Assembly: GCA_019188255.1 (NCBI GenBank) | Contig: JAETXT010000001.1 | Span: 5,828,001-5,892,000 of the forward strand | Direction of reading: 5' to 3' | DNA length: 64,000 nucleotides | Origin: Verticillium longisporum | Taxonomy: Eukaryota; Ascomycota; Sordariomycetes; Glomerellales; Plectosphaerellaceae | Part shown: positions 53,551 to 64,000 of the stretch, piece after piece | How the letters are laid out: the number at the start of each line of letters is the position of its first letter | Numbering within the stretch: position 1 is the stretch's first letter | Made by a program: the position numbers and the translations under genes | Notes under the pieces: model-generated | Told to the model about the DNA's origin: nothing | The model's input: the letters and a program-made list of their open reading frames with translations, nothing else | The model's database searches: none

Positions 53551-54208
53551 TCATTCCCTAGACGCAAGGATGAGAAACCTGTCCATGGAAGGGAGCAGGC
53601 TGTCGCGGGATGGTCCGAAACCATCCACTTCTATGCACGCCTTCGGGATGGTTGCTACATGATGTGCGCTAGCTAGAGCATCCGTCGCGGTCGCGAACGA
53701 AGTACAAACCGAGCCCAGGCCGAAAATGTCGTCGGCTTCGTCAGGCACATTATGCCGCGTCCACTCTCGCGCCTGATACCTCGATCCCGGGGCGCTCGGG
53801 GAAACAAGCCTTCCGGTCGTCCAGACTACCGTTTGTCTGATGTTCCAGCGTCAAAGTGCACGACGCGGAGTCCCAGCCCAGAAGTTTGGGGACGAAGGAG
53901 ACGTCGCCAAGCAAGCGGTAGATCTCGTTCTCGTACTGCATGTTATCACGGTTCATCTGTTCTTCCCTCGGATTGAGAGGGTTCTCTAGGGGCGTCTTGA
54001 CGACTTCACCAGTGGGGAGCAGTTCGATGCGAGCGATCGTTCCCATGTCAACAAACTTGCCCTTCCGAAGGTAGAAGACCTGCCCTGGCTTGATAACATC
54101 TGGGATCTTGAACGCGCTGGCAGGCCAATTTGGGTGGTCCTTTTTTTCCCATGCTCCGTGGACGGGGATGTATTCGATCGAGGGAAGGGGTGGCTGTTGC
54201 TCCAACAA
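53551..54208 (-). pseudogene. Protein-kinase-like gene remnant
   Basis: The frame ending near 53750 reads as a kinase N-lobe: TIARIELLPTGEVVKTPLEN (candidate Lys), QYENEIYRLLGDVSFVPKLL (candidate Glu helix), GWDSASCTLTLEHQTNGSLDD (hinge). The next recognisable part, in another frame at about 53745-53670, is PDEADDIFGLGSVCTSFATA, corresponding to the DIF.LGS...T block late in the C-lobe. The catalytic loop (HxD) and DFG region are missing between them, and no ATG begins the first frame. It is an internally deleted remnant of a fungal kinase-like gene. Confidence 0.55.
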
Positions 54209-54944
54209 TTAGCGCGCGTCTGGCTTCCGAGGTCTGGGTCTCACCTCATGTGATGTGTTGGATTGCGGTGATGGTGAAGTCTGTACCAAGTCGCTTAGCA
54301 CGCATTCCCAGTAGGCACATGTTTGCATACTGACTTTCAAAGATATTTGCTGCTCGATGTCGCAGGGCAGTGCCTTGCGATTGAGTAGATGGGAGATCAG
54401 TGACCACGCGCGACTTACCCAAGGCCACAGCATCTGGAGAGCGCGTCTGGCGACGGACATCGTGTGAAAATCGCCCAGTCCCCGGTCAATCATGAAGATA
54501 AGTCAGTATTAAGAAGACAATACCGCGACGCGTTTGCCAAGGGAGGCAGCTCGCGATTGCAAAGTCTAGCGTGCCATTTGTTACATACCCTTCCTCGAAG
54601 ACGTATTCAATGTGTGAGAAACATGACGCAACCGAGGTGTCAATCATTCGTCATCCGAGTATGGCCCAAGCTTTACGCTCAGGGATGGCTTCGGAAAATG
54701 GTTCATGCGGCGGATCACCAATCCTGACCTTGATGTGGGGTAGCCGTCGGGCGAACTTACGAATCTCAAGGATGGCTTGAAATTTACCTCGCGCGACATG
54801 TTGCCGTGGAAGCCTTGACATCTTCTTTCGTTCGCAGACTCTCGTCGCTATGACTCTACTTTTTCGCCAGACCCCCCGATTCGACAGTCCCCCGACATCT
54901 GACAAAAAAACCGTTGATGCCCAAGGCCGTTGGGAGCGCTGTAT
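54209..54944. other. Intergenic, no gene seen
   Basis: No supported feature. Confidence 0.4.
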
Positions 54945-55494
54945 ATGAAGTCCCGCATCCCCCACCTGGTCATGCCACCAACCCCTCTTGCCCTGCGACT
55001 GACAACATACACGCAGGAGAACCCGCGATTTTTCGACAGCATAGCGTATACCGACCTGTCGCTGCGAGAGCTTGAAACCGACAGGAAAGAAGCGAATCCC
55101 GTGGAAGCCGCCAGTATACGTGGTGTTGTCAGCTGTGGTCGCCTTCCTCCAGTAAACACCCGACTTTGAGATCCAACGTCTTGGTCATCCTGCATAACTG
55201 TTGGCATGGAAGAAGCTGTATGTCTATTTGGTCTAGCTCGTTGTACGAATCGCTGACGTTCAACAGAAAAAATCAGCTCTGAGGGGCAATTTCGAATACT
55301 TTGCCGCGACCCGGTTCGACGGGGTAGCCAACGAACGAAAGTTGGAATGGACCGCAAAGGACGGGTCCGCACGGGGTAGAATTGTTATCGGCGAGACGGA
55401 TGTGGATGGTAAGCTGCTCAACTTATCGGGAGATGCCTCAGTCCCGGCTTGGACAGAAACTCAAGTGTACGAAATGAAGGTTAAATTCAGCTAG
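54945..55494 (+). CDS. Hypothetical protein, 144 residues, two exons
   Basis: Exons 54945-55151 and 55267-55494, with a 115-nt intron (GTAAAC...CAACAG) that preserves the frame. Exon 1 starts MKSRIPHLVMPPTPLALRLT; exon 2 has the clearest coding sense (GNFEYFAATRFDGVANERKL, IVIGETDVDGKLLNLSGDAS, ETQVYEMKVKFS). The protein is beta-rich by appearance, without signal peptide or membrane span. Family unknown. Its stop codon TAG at 55492-55494 overlaps the stop of the convergent gene (55493-55491). Confidence 0.5.
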
Positions 55495-56643
55495 AAGAGC
55501 GTGTGGCAGATAGCAGATCCGCGTTCGTATGTTGTGTCAATGTACAGAACGTTGACTTTCTCAATTCCCCGGATGGTCCCCCAAACCTCATCACGAAACA
55601 CCTGGTCTATACTGATACGATCAATTCCATTTACCTGCAACTCAAAGCGTACTTTGTTCCCCATATAATGTGCCATAACCACAGGCGTGTTGTGTGCTCT
55701 AGCCTGCCCCCAGCTCCATTGATTTTCAAGGATTCTGATCATCTGACTGGAGAAGTGGCGTGGAAGGTCGGGCTTGCGACCGTACGTGAGGGTGTACTCC
55801 ACCTTGGCTGTATCCGCGTTGAAGGTGGCAGCGAAATCTCCGTGATGGCTAATGCGTTGGCGTTTGTTGGGGGGTCCGCCAGTCAGTCGTTGCAATACTC
55901 CAAGCTGATCGTCGCGAACAGGTGTCTGGTATGAGGCCCAATCTGCGTGATGGCGGTTGAAGCTTTGTCCGCCAATCGTCGGTTGCAATGCCCCGACTTG
56001 ATCATCTTGGGCAAATCCACGGTAGCTGGTATCCTCTTGAATATGTGTTTGCTCGGGAGGTTGTGGAGTGCCGTCCGTATAATGGTCAAAATGCACATCT
56101 TCAGCCAGGTTTGCAGGTTCTGTGGCACCGTCCGCCGTGTCTGAGGGCGCGAAAGCCTTTCCTGTATGAGAGTAAGCCTTGGTCGCAGGAAAGCACAGGT
56201 CGCTGCCTACTGAGTGATGCATTAAAATCGGCATCGGGAATCACGCTCTGGATGATGGTTAAGTATTTCTTGATAGCCGTCTGTTCGATGTCAGGCAGCG
56301 GAGCGATTTCTCGAAAGACAGGTTCGAATCTGCTCCCTAGGTGTTTGAAGAGATTTTCCAGCTGGGGATTTTGCGCCCAACAAGCAAATATGAACCGATT
56401 CACATCTCCCCTTGTCGGTTCGGGGGGGACTATTGTTCTCAATGTCTTTTCATACGTTATGAGGGACTTTTTGAACAGGGTTTGGTCTTTCGCTACTGCC
56501 GCGGCGTCTTTCGCTGCAACTCTTGGTGACGTGAAAACAATTCTTTCCCAGGCCTTCAAGAGAATTTCGAGAGCCCGCACTTTGCTTCTAAGATAGTCCA
56601 GTCCAAGCTGGCAGTCTTCGGCGATCGAGATCTGGTACTTCAT
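55491..56643 (-). CDS. Hypothetical protein, 367 residues, two exons
   Basis: Exons 56643-56211 and 56161-55491; 49-nt intron (GTAGGC...TACAG), frame kept across AGA AAG GCT. The N-terminal ~145 residues are helical (YQISIAEDCQLGLDYLRSKV, FKKSLITYEKTLRTIVPPEP, FIFACWAQNPQLENLFKHLG). The middle is polar with an internal near-repeat (DDQVGALQPTIGG, DDQLGVLQRLTGG) and a nuclear-type patch PPNKRQR. The C-terminal ~110 residues look folded (AKVEYTLTYGRKPDLPRHFS, GNKVRFELQVNGIDRISIDQ). Convergent with and touching the gene above. No family recognised. Confidence 0.6.
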
Positions 56644-56649
56644 GACGAC

Positions 56650-57127
56650 TAGTTGTGGCGATGAGTCGGGCGATGGTGCGTGTGATGGTGCGTGCGGGCG
56701 ACGATGCGTGCGATGGTGCGGGCGATGAGTCGGGCGACGAGCCGTGCGATGGTGTAGGCGATGAGTTGGGCGGCGATGCGTGCGATGGTGCGGGCGATGA
56801 GTCGGGCGACGAGCCGTGCGATGGTGTAGGCGATGAGTTGGGCGACGATGCGTGCGATGGTGCGGGCGATCAGTCGGGCGAAGAGTCGGGCGATGGTGCG
56901 TGTGATAATGCGTGCGGGCGACGATGCGTGCGGAGGTGCGGGCGATGAGTCGGGCGATCAGTCGGGCGACGAGTCGTGCGATGGTGCAGGCGATGAGTCG
57001 GGCGATGATGCGTGCGATGGTGCGGGCGATCAGTCGGGCGACGAGTCGGGCGATGGTGCGTGTGATGGTGCGTGCGGGCGACGATGCGTGCGACGATGCG
57101 TGCGATGAGTCGGGCGACGAGTCGGTG
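56650..57127 (+). repeat. GC-rich minisatellite (GCGATGxGTCGGGCGA type)
   Basis: About 480 bases built from short GGGCGAYGAGTCG / GTGCGATGGTGCG units. A longer ~72-base unit is visible (56700-56771 repeated at 56772-56843). Frames read Asp/Gly/Ser/Glu-rich on one strand and His/Arg/Thr-rich on the other; the open frames are a by-product of the repeat. It begins just upstream of the gene ending at 55491 and lies in its promoter region. Confidence 0.85.
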
Positions 57128-57519
57128 ACTAAATTTTAGTGAGGAATTATGACTAATCAAATCGGCCTCGACCTTCGCAAGCATAGCTTGCCTACCGGGA
57201 ATTAAGGATGGTTCCGTATAGTGCCACTTCGACTCATATGGGAAAAGCTTTGGTTAGACCTAATTCCAATCTGTGAAGATAGTTAGCCAGCCTTGTCTGT
57301 GTCATTCAAGCCTCCCAAGAATAATGTGTGAGATGGCTTAGTTGCAGCCTCCTCTCACGATCCATGCTACTTGGCCAGCCAGAGGCCGGACCACTCAAGT
57401 TTTTGAAGTTGCAGAGCGGTCCCTACGGTCTTCACGGAGTGTGCTTGAGAAAGGAGAAAAGAAGTGGAGATGTAAGACCCGGCGGCGATTGACTCCATGT
57501 ACGTGTGAACCCAGGCCCT

Positions 57520-57723
57520 GCTGAATATCGAGACCAGAGAAGCGACCACTGGGACGCACCGGGGCTTGCTGCATGTTGGTGCAATACCTGAAATTGGCAG
57601 TAGCGGGAGAGAAGCCGGGGAATACCAGGGGAAGCTGGCGGTTTACCTGTCCAGTCTCTGCAATCCTGCTGCATATCGAGACCAAAGAAGCGACCGCTGG
57701 GGTGCACAAGGCATGTTGGTGCG
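57520..57723 (+). repeat. Duplicated ~60-bp segment
   Basis: 57520-57583 and 57667-57723 share CTG[AC]ATATCGAGACCA[GA]AGAAGCGACC[AG]CTGGG...GCATGTTGGTGC. Spaced about 147 bases; no coding sense. Confidence 0.6.
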
Positions 57724-57932
57724 TTGTCTGGTACTGGCATGCCGTGAGCAGGTATAAGACCGCGTCACGTCTGTTCCCTTTTCAAACCAGCTGCGTGATG
57801 TTGATTCCAAGAAGCTGAAACCAGCATCTAGCCAAGTCATCTTGCCTCCGTCAGTCCAATATTCTCCCCAGGCTTAATTCTTCACCGTCCTGACGTAACT
57901 GGACATCAAGTCGCACCGTACCGTCATACAAA

Positions 57933-58332
57933 ATGCCCAACGACGCAGACATGCCTGGGCAAGACAATTCGGAGGAGTCCCAGGGAGTCGACGTGCTGCC
58001 AGACGTCACAGATGAGGAAGTCGAAAAGATGAAGCTCGACGAATACAGTAAGGTAACACTTCCCACAGGCCATCCTAATTATATCACCTCTAATGGCCGA
58101 TAGGATGGAAACGAAGATCACTCAAAGGCCTCGGGGAAGGATGGGAAAAATGGAGATGTCCGCTCGAAGGGGTCGTCCACCGACGGGCTCCCTCCCGCTA
58201 CTGGAAAAAACAAGGAGTTTTTCAATTCCATTTCTTCGGTAAAGCCTCCCTCGAGTTTGACTCAATCCAAGCTAAGAACAACAGAAGGAAGGCAAGAAAA
58301 AGCAGGATGATGCTTCCAGCCGTCAGGGCTAA
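57933..58332 (+). CDS. Small hydrophilic hypothetical protein, 100 residues
   Basis: Three exons, 57933-58052, 58104-58238 and 58285-58332; introns of 51 and 46 nt with GTAACA and GTAAAG donors, all phase 0. The product is strongly polar and probably disordered (MPNDADMPGQDNSEESQGVD, VTDEEVEKMKLDEYSK, HSKASGKDGKNGDVRSKGSS, EGKKKQDDASSRQG). No domain, signal peptide or membrane span. The clean splice sites and phase support a real gene. Function unknown. Confidence 0.5.
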
Positions 58333-58467
58333 GCCACAGTGGCTCATGAACGTGGCGCGGATATGTGGGGCGTTGTGCGCGGGGCCGCGGGGGATGGAGT
58401 GGCGGAACACAAAATCCCTCTTCCATGTAGCTTCAATTCAAATGCTTTGTTCAGTCAGACGCGCAAC

Positions 58468-59168
58468 ATGACTGATAACAAGTCTACGTGGCTAGACACT
58501 GTTCTTGCCAATGAACAAGAGCCTTCCAATCAATCGGGGACATCCAGCCAAGCAGAGGCGCCCGTTCAACTTGAAGCCTCGACCCTTCCTTTGTCTCTGG
58601 ACCTAGACAGTCGAGATCGCAGAGACGCCATGGCCAAGATGTATGAGAGTTGCCGCAGAGATGCCGATCAGAGGTGCCGCACATCGATGAAAGAAGTTCG
58701 TGAAGGTATGTTTCTGTGGCGATGTGAGAAATGTTCCGAAATGGTGTTCGATTGTGGTTTAGGCATCTGGGCAAATGAAGTTGGTGTGCGACCTATCTTT
58801 GATGTACCAGAGAGACACGCTAACAATGATGGTAGTTTGAAAGAATAAAGCAACACCTAAAAACGTATGACCTTTGTCTTGGAAAGCTTTACAAAGACCC
58901 TGTTGTTCTCCAAACCCACGATTGGTTCCTAGTAGAGGATGGCAAGATCGGAATACTTCTAATCTTGCATCAAACCCCCATCGGACAAATCATTGAGCGG
59001 CGATCCTCCCCCGAGCCACCAATGACGGTCAGCCAATCCACGGCTGATCAGGCTGGTGACTTCCACTTTGTTGGTCCTGGTGGCGAATTTCTACCATCGC
59101 CGAAGGAGTCGACAGTCTATCTCGTCGCATTTGAGGTTGCCAAGGACGAACGAGACCGAACGAACTGA
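58468..59168 (+). CDS. Hypothetical protein, 214 residues, tentative splice
   Basis: Exons 58468-58779 and 58836-59168. The intron has a weak donor (GTTGGT) and good branch and acceptor (GCTAAC...GGTAG), and it preserves the frame. The N-terminus is polar (NEQEPSNQSGTSSQAEAPVQ); then MYESCRRDADQRCRTSMKEV and FLWRCEKCSEMVFDCGLGIW with a C-x2-C pair. Exon 2 reads IKQHLKTYDLCLGKLYKDPV, LQTHDWFLVEDGKIGILLIL and YLVAFEVAKDERDRTN. A better donor (GTATGT at 58708) exists but breaks the frame, so the model is uncertain. No family recognised. Confidence 0.4.
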
Positions 59169-59352
59169 ACGGATTGAAAGAATTGAATGAAGTGAAGGTT
59201 TCAACATTGAATCCCGATGGAACAGGAAGGGCATCCGTAGAGCGCGGACCTGGAACAGGAAGCACATGCATTGTGGGCGCACCGGGAGCTAATGCACTCG
59301 GAAATCCAGTGGAGAACTATGACACATGTTAGTTGACGTCTGGTACTGCAGC

Positions 59353-60378
59353 TCATATCTCACCTACATCTTGATCGTAACACAACTCAAAGCTGCCATC
59401 TCTTGTTGTCGTAATGCCCGAGCTGCCCTGGCTAGGATCTGATGCCGCGGCGCTGGACAAATCGATGTTGTCAGGACTCTCGCCAGAGCCCCCACCGTCA
59501 CCCCATGTACCAGCTGCCGTCTTACCAGCATGTTCCGAAAACGGCTCGTCAGCTTCCCCCAGCTCTGTCACGCGTATGGATCGGGCATCCACACGGCGTC
59601 TCTTCCGAGGCTGCGGTGGCTCGAAGTTGCCCGGGCCAAGTATTTGTGTAAATGCCTGTGGAGAGGAAAGCCCGACTTCCGCGAAATAATGTTCGAGAGC
59701 TTTATTCACAAGGTTGCTCAGCCCATCTAGATCATCAAGGTGATCGTCTTGGACCTGGTCAAGTGAATCTCGTAGAGCCTGTAATTTTTTGCGATCGTTT
59801 GAAAGGTCTGTTGCATAACTGTCTTGCTAATTAGCGAAGTTGGCCACGATTTAGTGACTGCTTACCTGGTTGGAGTGTAGCTGCCTGGCAGTTTCAAAAG
59901 AACACGGCGGCCTCGTTTGCCTTTGGCAAGAAAAGAGTATACCTTACCTTCCCGGACAAGGTTGCCCAGGTGTGTTGTTTCAATAGCAAAACCCAAGGTT
60001 GTCAAGATATTGCAAACGATCGTCCTCCAATTGCCGGGAAAATGCTTTTTATACTGCTGGGCACAATAACAGACCCACAGCACAATATAGGGTCGAATAT
60101 CGAAATCATTGTCGGTCTGGGCCTTAGGCTTGATAAGCTCAAGTGGTTTCTGAGGCAAAGGCCAGTTGGGCGAAGGCGCTTGCCATTTGGTGAGAATGGT
60201 GCCCCAAAGTTCATCTTTGAATAAGTTGCGAGGAATCACATCCTGCAATTTACTCAATAAGCTGGCGCGTTCCGCTTCGGGCACCTTCAGAAATGATTGC
60301 ATGACCTAGGTCTGTTAGCTAGTCATGGACAAGATGATAGGGCGTGCTTACGTTATCCCAAAGACGTGACTTGTCCAT
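59353..60378 (-). CDS. Hypothetical protein, 310 residues, three exons
   Basis: Exons 60378-60352, 60305-59866 and 59818-59353; introns of 46 nt (GTAAGC...CCTAG) and 47 nt (GTAAGC...GACAG). The nine-codon first exon MDKSRLWDN joins VMQSFLKVPEAERASLLSKL. The central part looks folded and helical (FDIRPYIVLWVCYCAQQYKK, NWRTIVCNILTTLGFAIETT), then a basic KGKRGRRVLLKL, a coiled region (RKKLQALRDSLDQVQDDHLD) and a nuclear-localisation-like PRKRRRV before an acidic Ser/Gly-rich tail. This suggests a nuclear protein. No family recognised; splice signals and frames are convincing. Confidence 0.6.
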
Positions 60379-60409
60379 GGTTGTATTGCGTGTAGCCGGA
60401 AATGGGGAA

Positions 60410-60580
60410 ATGGAGTAGCTTTTTGTTGCCGCTGGAAAGAGGATGAGCGAGGATGTGGAGTAGCTTTTTATTGTCACTGAAAGAGGATGAGCGAGAAAGT
60501 GGGGTAGCTTTTTATTGTCACTAAAAGAGGATGAGCGAGAAAGTGGGGTAGCTTTTTATTATCGCTGAAAGAGGACGAGC
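60410..60580. repeat. 45-bp minisatellite, about four units
   Basis: TAGCTTTTTATTGTCACTGAAAGAGGATGAGCGAGAAAGTGGGG-type units; three are nearly identical, the first and last diverged. Located just upstream of the start of the gene at 60378, in its promoter region. Confidence 0.85.
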
Positions 60581-60909
60581 AGCTTCGTCTGGGATCAGCG
60601 CGAGTCAACCAGACCTTGTCTCTCTTTTCGGAGAAGCAATTTGACCCCCCTGCTGTATAATGACACACCTCAATACCCTGGACATCTCCACCCCCAGGAC
60701 CAGCATCATTAGCGAGCTACGTGCGTATCCATGTCGGCACCAGGGTTCCTTATTGGGTCAATTCCGGATCAAGCACAGGTAGCCGAGACGTGCCGGGACA
60801 TTCGCATTCTGGCTCGCCTCACCTACACGGTGGTCCTAGCGCCTGCATATAAGGCAACCAGATCCCATCTTGCATGAGTGCTCGCCAATGACATCAAATC
60901 AACTTCACG

Positions 60910-61648
60910 ATGGCTGTTTCGCGGCGCACACGTTGTCACCGGTCGGCTCCTTACCCCGTTCACACAGTCGCGGCGGGAGCAGTCGCCAGCACGGCGGCAA
61001 ACGCACCCCAACAGCTTCCTGTAGGCTTTGTTCTCCGAGACGACATGAGAACGGTCGTCGAAATAGTAAAGTATGTCCTCCATGAATTCTCCGACCACAA
61101 CGAGTCCCATTTGCCGACATGGGTTGCTACTTTGCTGCATCCTCACCACAGAGCAAAACTTGCTTCGTTGTGGGACGAGAATAAAGAGAGCATATGGGAC
61201 CCGAATCAACGAAGTGTGTACGGCCTGGAACACACCGAGACCGCGGAAGAAAAATTCGTTTCTGCCACGGATGCCATTTCAGAAGTGGTGAGCAGCCAAA
61301 ACTGTCTGCTGGCATGGTTTGAGGTCCTGAGACAGAAGCTCAGGGACACCTCTCGACGCTTTGCAGAGAAAACACATGGAGAGGAAATCACAATGGCAAG
61401 TCCCATTCCATGCATACTCCGGCTCCAAGCTGACCTCTCAGGTCTCCTTTTGGGAGGCTATTCGGACTCACACCAAGGACAACAACCTATGCAACCATGC
61501 GACATCGATGCTTATGATCAGTTACAAGATTTTGGAGTGCACCACACGAATAAAGGGTGAAGACTTGGATTACACTGGACGACTACAGGCGCAACTGGTT
61601 GCTCAGGAATGGAAGCGCAAGGGAGAGCTGTACGAATGTTGCTGTTGA
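60910..61648 (+). CDS. Hypothetical protein, 219 residues, two exons
   Basis: Exons 60910-61287 and 61367-61648; 79-nt intron GTGAGC...TTTGCAG, phase 0. Without splicing the frame stays open into unrelated sequence; with splicing it continues into better coding sense (WQVPFHAYSGSKLTSQVSFW, ATSMLMISYKILECTTRIKG, TGRLQAQLVAQEWKRKGELY). Exon 1 contains RTVVEIVKYVLHEFSDHNES and KLASLWDENKESIWDPNQRS. The first ~45 residues are Arg/Ala-rich and could be a targeting sequence, or translation may start at MRTVVEIV. No family recognised. Confidence 0.5.
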
Positions 61649-62779
61649 CAATCTGGTGCCGACCCTCAAACATTTAGTTCTTGGAGGAGAAACGATAGAA
61701 TGATGGGCTTGTTATTGTTAGCAACACTTGGTCGAAGAGTGAACGGTCAATTCTTGCCTAGAAGACCTGGTCCAATCTGGAGCATGTCCCATGACTGTGT
61801 ACATCGCGCGAAACCACAGACGAGCTGTCGGATATCAGTGGGCAAGAGTGACCCAAATGCGTCACTCGAAGCGACATCAAGATGTAAGCGCAGTTCTACC
61901 GTTCGCGGGGTTAGGAACTCGATCGAATCAATTGATGCTTCTCCCGCAATACTCGGTGGCGTGTGTAGCAATGCAACAAGATGCGATCGTCCCCTTCCAT
62001 GGCCCCCTTGGGAGACCACCTCGCATGCGCACTCAATTCTGCGGGCTGATCTGCTGGCACATGCGAGGTGCAGGAGTACATCCCTGAGACGAGATGACGG
62101 CCAGACAGCGGGGTGCCATCGCATGGACAGGACGATGGCCAGGCGCTGGCCGCTGAAGGCGATCGGCTCTGGTGTACGGCCCTGATGTGTCAGTGATGGC
62201 GGATCGAACCCCCCACACTCTGCGAGCCGCCTAATGAAGCCCAATAAATCACGCCTCCCTGCTACCCCCGACATATGCCTTGGCTTGCAGCGGCATCGTG
62301 CCCAGGTGATTCGCCATGTCGCACATCCCTAGCCAGTCACGCCGTGTGAGCCCTTGCTTTTCCTTGGCCCGTCTCCGAAGGCCCGTGCACCCATCAACAC
62401 ATCAAGGAGACGCGATCACACTCCCCACGCCACCAAACGCGAGACGGGATGCACGAAGTACAGTGCTCGTACTCGATCATCCCATTATCGCGTCAATCCC
62501 CCCGCGCTGGTCCCATCCGTGGAAGTGCCCCCGCGTCGGGGGCTAGGGGGTATCCGGGGCTAGGTGTTCCCAACGAGTCCACCTGCGGGCATTGCTGTCG
62601 CCGACTCTGCTGGTCGACGTTGGGGGACTGATCTCCTCCCGAGGCCATTGCCAGTACCTGACCATCCCTACTTAACCCATTCGTTCACCGTGCACGAACC
62701 GGTTGTGCTCTTCTGGTGTACCCATGCAGTCCTGATCGAGACCGCGAGCCTTCGTTCCTTCCATTCTCAGCACACTGTC
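61649..62779. other. Intergenic and 5' region of the next gene
   Basis: Open frames here lack coding character. The final ~200 bases should hold the promoter and leader of the gene at 62780. Confidence 0.45.
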
Positions 62780-64000
62780 ATGCCTTTCCCACTCGACGCA
62801 CACGTCCTGACCGTGGACACCAACCTTCTCCACAAGGTCGACACCTCCAATCCCCAGAACCTCTACAGCATGTGGACGGGTAAGTTGACTTTCCTGGTGC
62901 AGCTCGACAGCGACTCTCGTCAGCTGGTGGGCCCCAAAACGTAACCACGCCGTCCCACTGACATGTGCCTATCCAGTCTTTGCTCGTTGCGCAGAGTCAC
63001 TCGAGCAGGGCCGAAGACTAGAGAATATCTGCTGGCGCCTGTGGAATGCGACTGACCACCGTCCTACGTATACCGCTACCGGCCGGCCTCGCGATGCCTC
63101 TCAGGGCGATGGGACCGACGTCCCCCAGCTCTCCCACAGCGTTGCCTCCATTGACTCCGTCGACGAGGAGGGGGCATTTGATTTCAATTCCGACCAGTCC
63201 GACCCTGACATTGTCCGCCCTACAATACAGAAGTGCGCCCGCAGAAGCAGCCGGGGCCGAGAGCACCACATTACCGCCGACGACTTTGAGAAGATTGTTG
63301 TCTCTATCCTCAAGGACAAGGAGCCTTTTTCTGCTCCTCTCTCCTACATCACTTCCCCCTATCTCGAGGCAGAGAAGCAATCGCCCGTGTCTAGCTCCAG
63401 CTTTGAGCGCTCGGGATCTACCAACACGTGTTTGCCTGAGTCCTCCCAGAAGTCCCTGTATCTCGGACCCAGTACCGGCACCACTGTCGTTCGCGGCTTC
63501 TCTCCCGCCCAAGGCTCCCTGATCCGCACCACTAAGGAGACTCCTCGCAGCATCCTCACTCTCCATCCCGAGCCTGCCTCTGCGCCGACGGCCAAGAACG
63601 TCGTATCCAAGAAGCAACCCGTGCTCGTCATGGGTGGCGAGCAGGACCGCCCGAATAACGCCCGCCCCGCGCCCGTCCCTCAGTCTAAGCGCAGGATGTT
63701 CGCCCTCGGCGACTCCTCCGAAGAAGACAGCCCCATTAAGAACACTCTCGCCTCTACCCATGCCAACGGCCTTCTCAACCTGCAGAAGAAGCAGGCCTCC
63801 CAGCTTGTCCCTCGCGCTATCGACAGCGCCGTCGCTGATGACTCGGACACCGACTACGTCGACGAGAGCGCCATTGACGACGATGACGGCTCTTCCGACT
63901 GGGAGGACTCGATTGAGAACAGCAGTCGCTCTAGCATGGACGAAAAGACGCTCTTCCAGCGCGTCGACTCCAAGGTCAACCTCACATCGCGCCGCTCCCT
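62780..64000 (+). CDS. DUF3295 / AreA GATA-like domain protein, 3' end beyond window
   Basis: Exon 1 62780-62879 and exon 2 from 62977, open to the window end; intron 62880-62976 (GTAAGT...ATCCAG). Splicing joins LYSMWT to VFARCAESLEQGRRLENICW followed by RLWN. This is the short conserved motif of PF08550 (nitrogen regulatory protein AreA, GATA-like N-terminal region), found near the start of several fungal regulators. Further on, RRMFALGDSSEEDSPIKNTL, NLQKKQASQLVPRAID and DDDGSSDWEDSIENSSRSSM match the DUF3295 layout. The protein is Ser/Pro-rich and mostly disordered. Members are linked to nutrient and nitrogen control in fungi. Codon use is strongly C-ending, unlike most neighbours, as expected of a conserved expressed gene. 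Confidence 0.82.

Noticed and set aside
56655..57184. Asp/Gly-rich and His/Arg-rich open frames
   Set aside because: Created by the minisatellite; open on several frames at once.
62190..62280. GGGGGTTCGATCCGCC on the minus strand, similar to a tRNA T-arm
   Set aside because: The T-stem does not pair and no acceptor, D or anticodon stems fit.

Overview
The window is nuclear DNA from a filamentous ascomycete (Pezizomycotina; a sordariomycete is likely but not proven). Evidence: many short introns (40-115 nt) with GT...AG borders and CTAAC/CTGAC-like branch sites; fungus-specific families (Zn2Cys6 regulators, PigL_N-type proteins, fungal 7-TM membrane proteins, a DUF3295/AreA-GATA-like protein); and fungal transposons, several with C-to-T stop codons of the kind left by repeat-induced point mutation (RIP). 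It reads as a gene-sparse, repeat-rich accessory region that ends in a conserved-looking gene at the right edge.

Layout. 0-8 kb: a Zn2Cys6 transcription factor running off the left edge, a decayed Fot1/pogo transposon, a stray duplicate piece of a K+ transporter gene, and a Hog1-type MAP kinase. 7.9-13.4 kb: a non-LTR retrotransposon (minus strand) with both ORFs open. 14-16 kb: a fragment of a related element against a decayed Nha1-type Na+/H+ antiporter. 17-19.6 kb: an apparently intact Trk-type K+ transporter. 20-28.7 kb: a LysM remnant, an unknown gene, a third retroelement fragment, an acidic 422-residue protein, a PigL_N-domain protein and a phospholipase A2 remnant. 30-34.6 kb: transcription factor and hAT remnants, then a Mutator-like element with ~110-bp terminal inverted repeats. 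34.8-41 kb: an F-box-like/NTase-like protein, a frameshifted acidic protein, a Ulp1-like protein without visible catalytic residues and a divergent, frameshifted Hsp70. 41-51 kb: two multi-span membrane proteins, a bZIP-like regulator and a zinc-finger/JmjC protein. 51-62 kb: a kinase-like remnant, several small spliced genes of unknown function and three kinds of minisatellite. 62.8-64 kb: the 5' part of a DUF3295/AreA-GATA-like gene.

How the genes relate. Hog1, Nha1 and Trk are known to act in osmotic and cation homeostasis, and copies of all three lie within 14 kb, two of them damaged or unusual. Whether that is a functional cluster or chance is not decidable here. The 34.8-41 kb set of NTase-like, dead-protease-like and Hsp70-like proteins is the best candidate for an uncharacterised accessory module. 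Gene models rest on reading frames and splice signals only; no searches were run.
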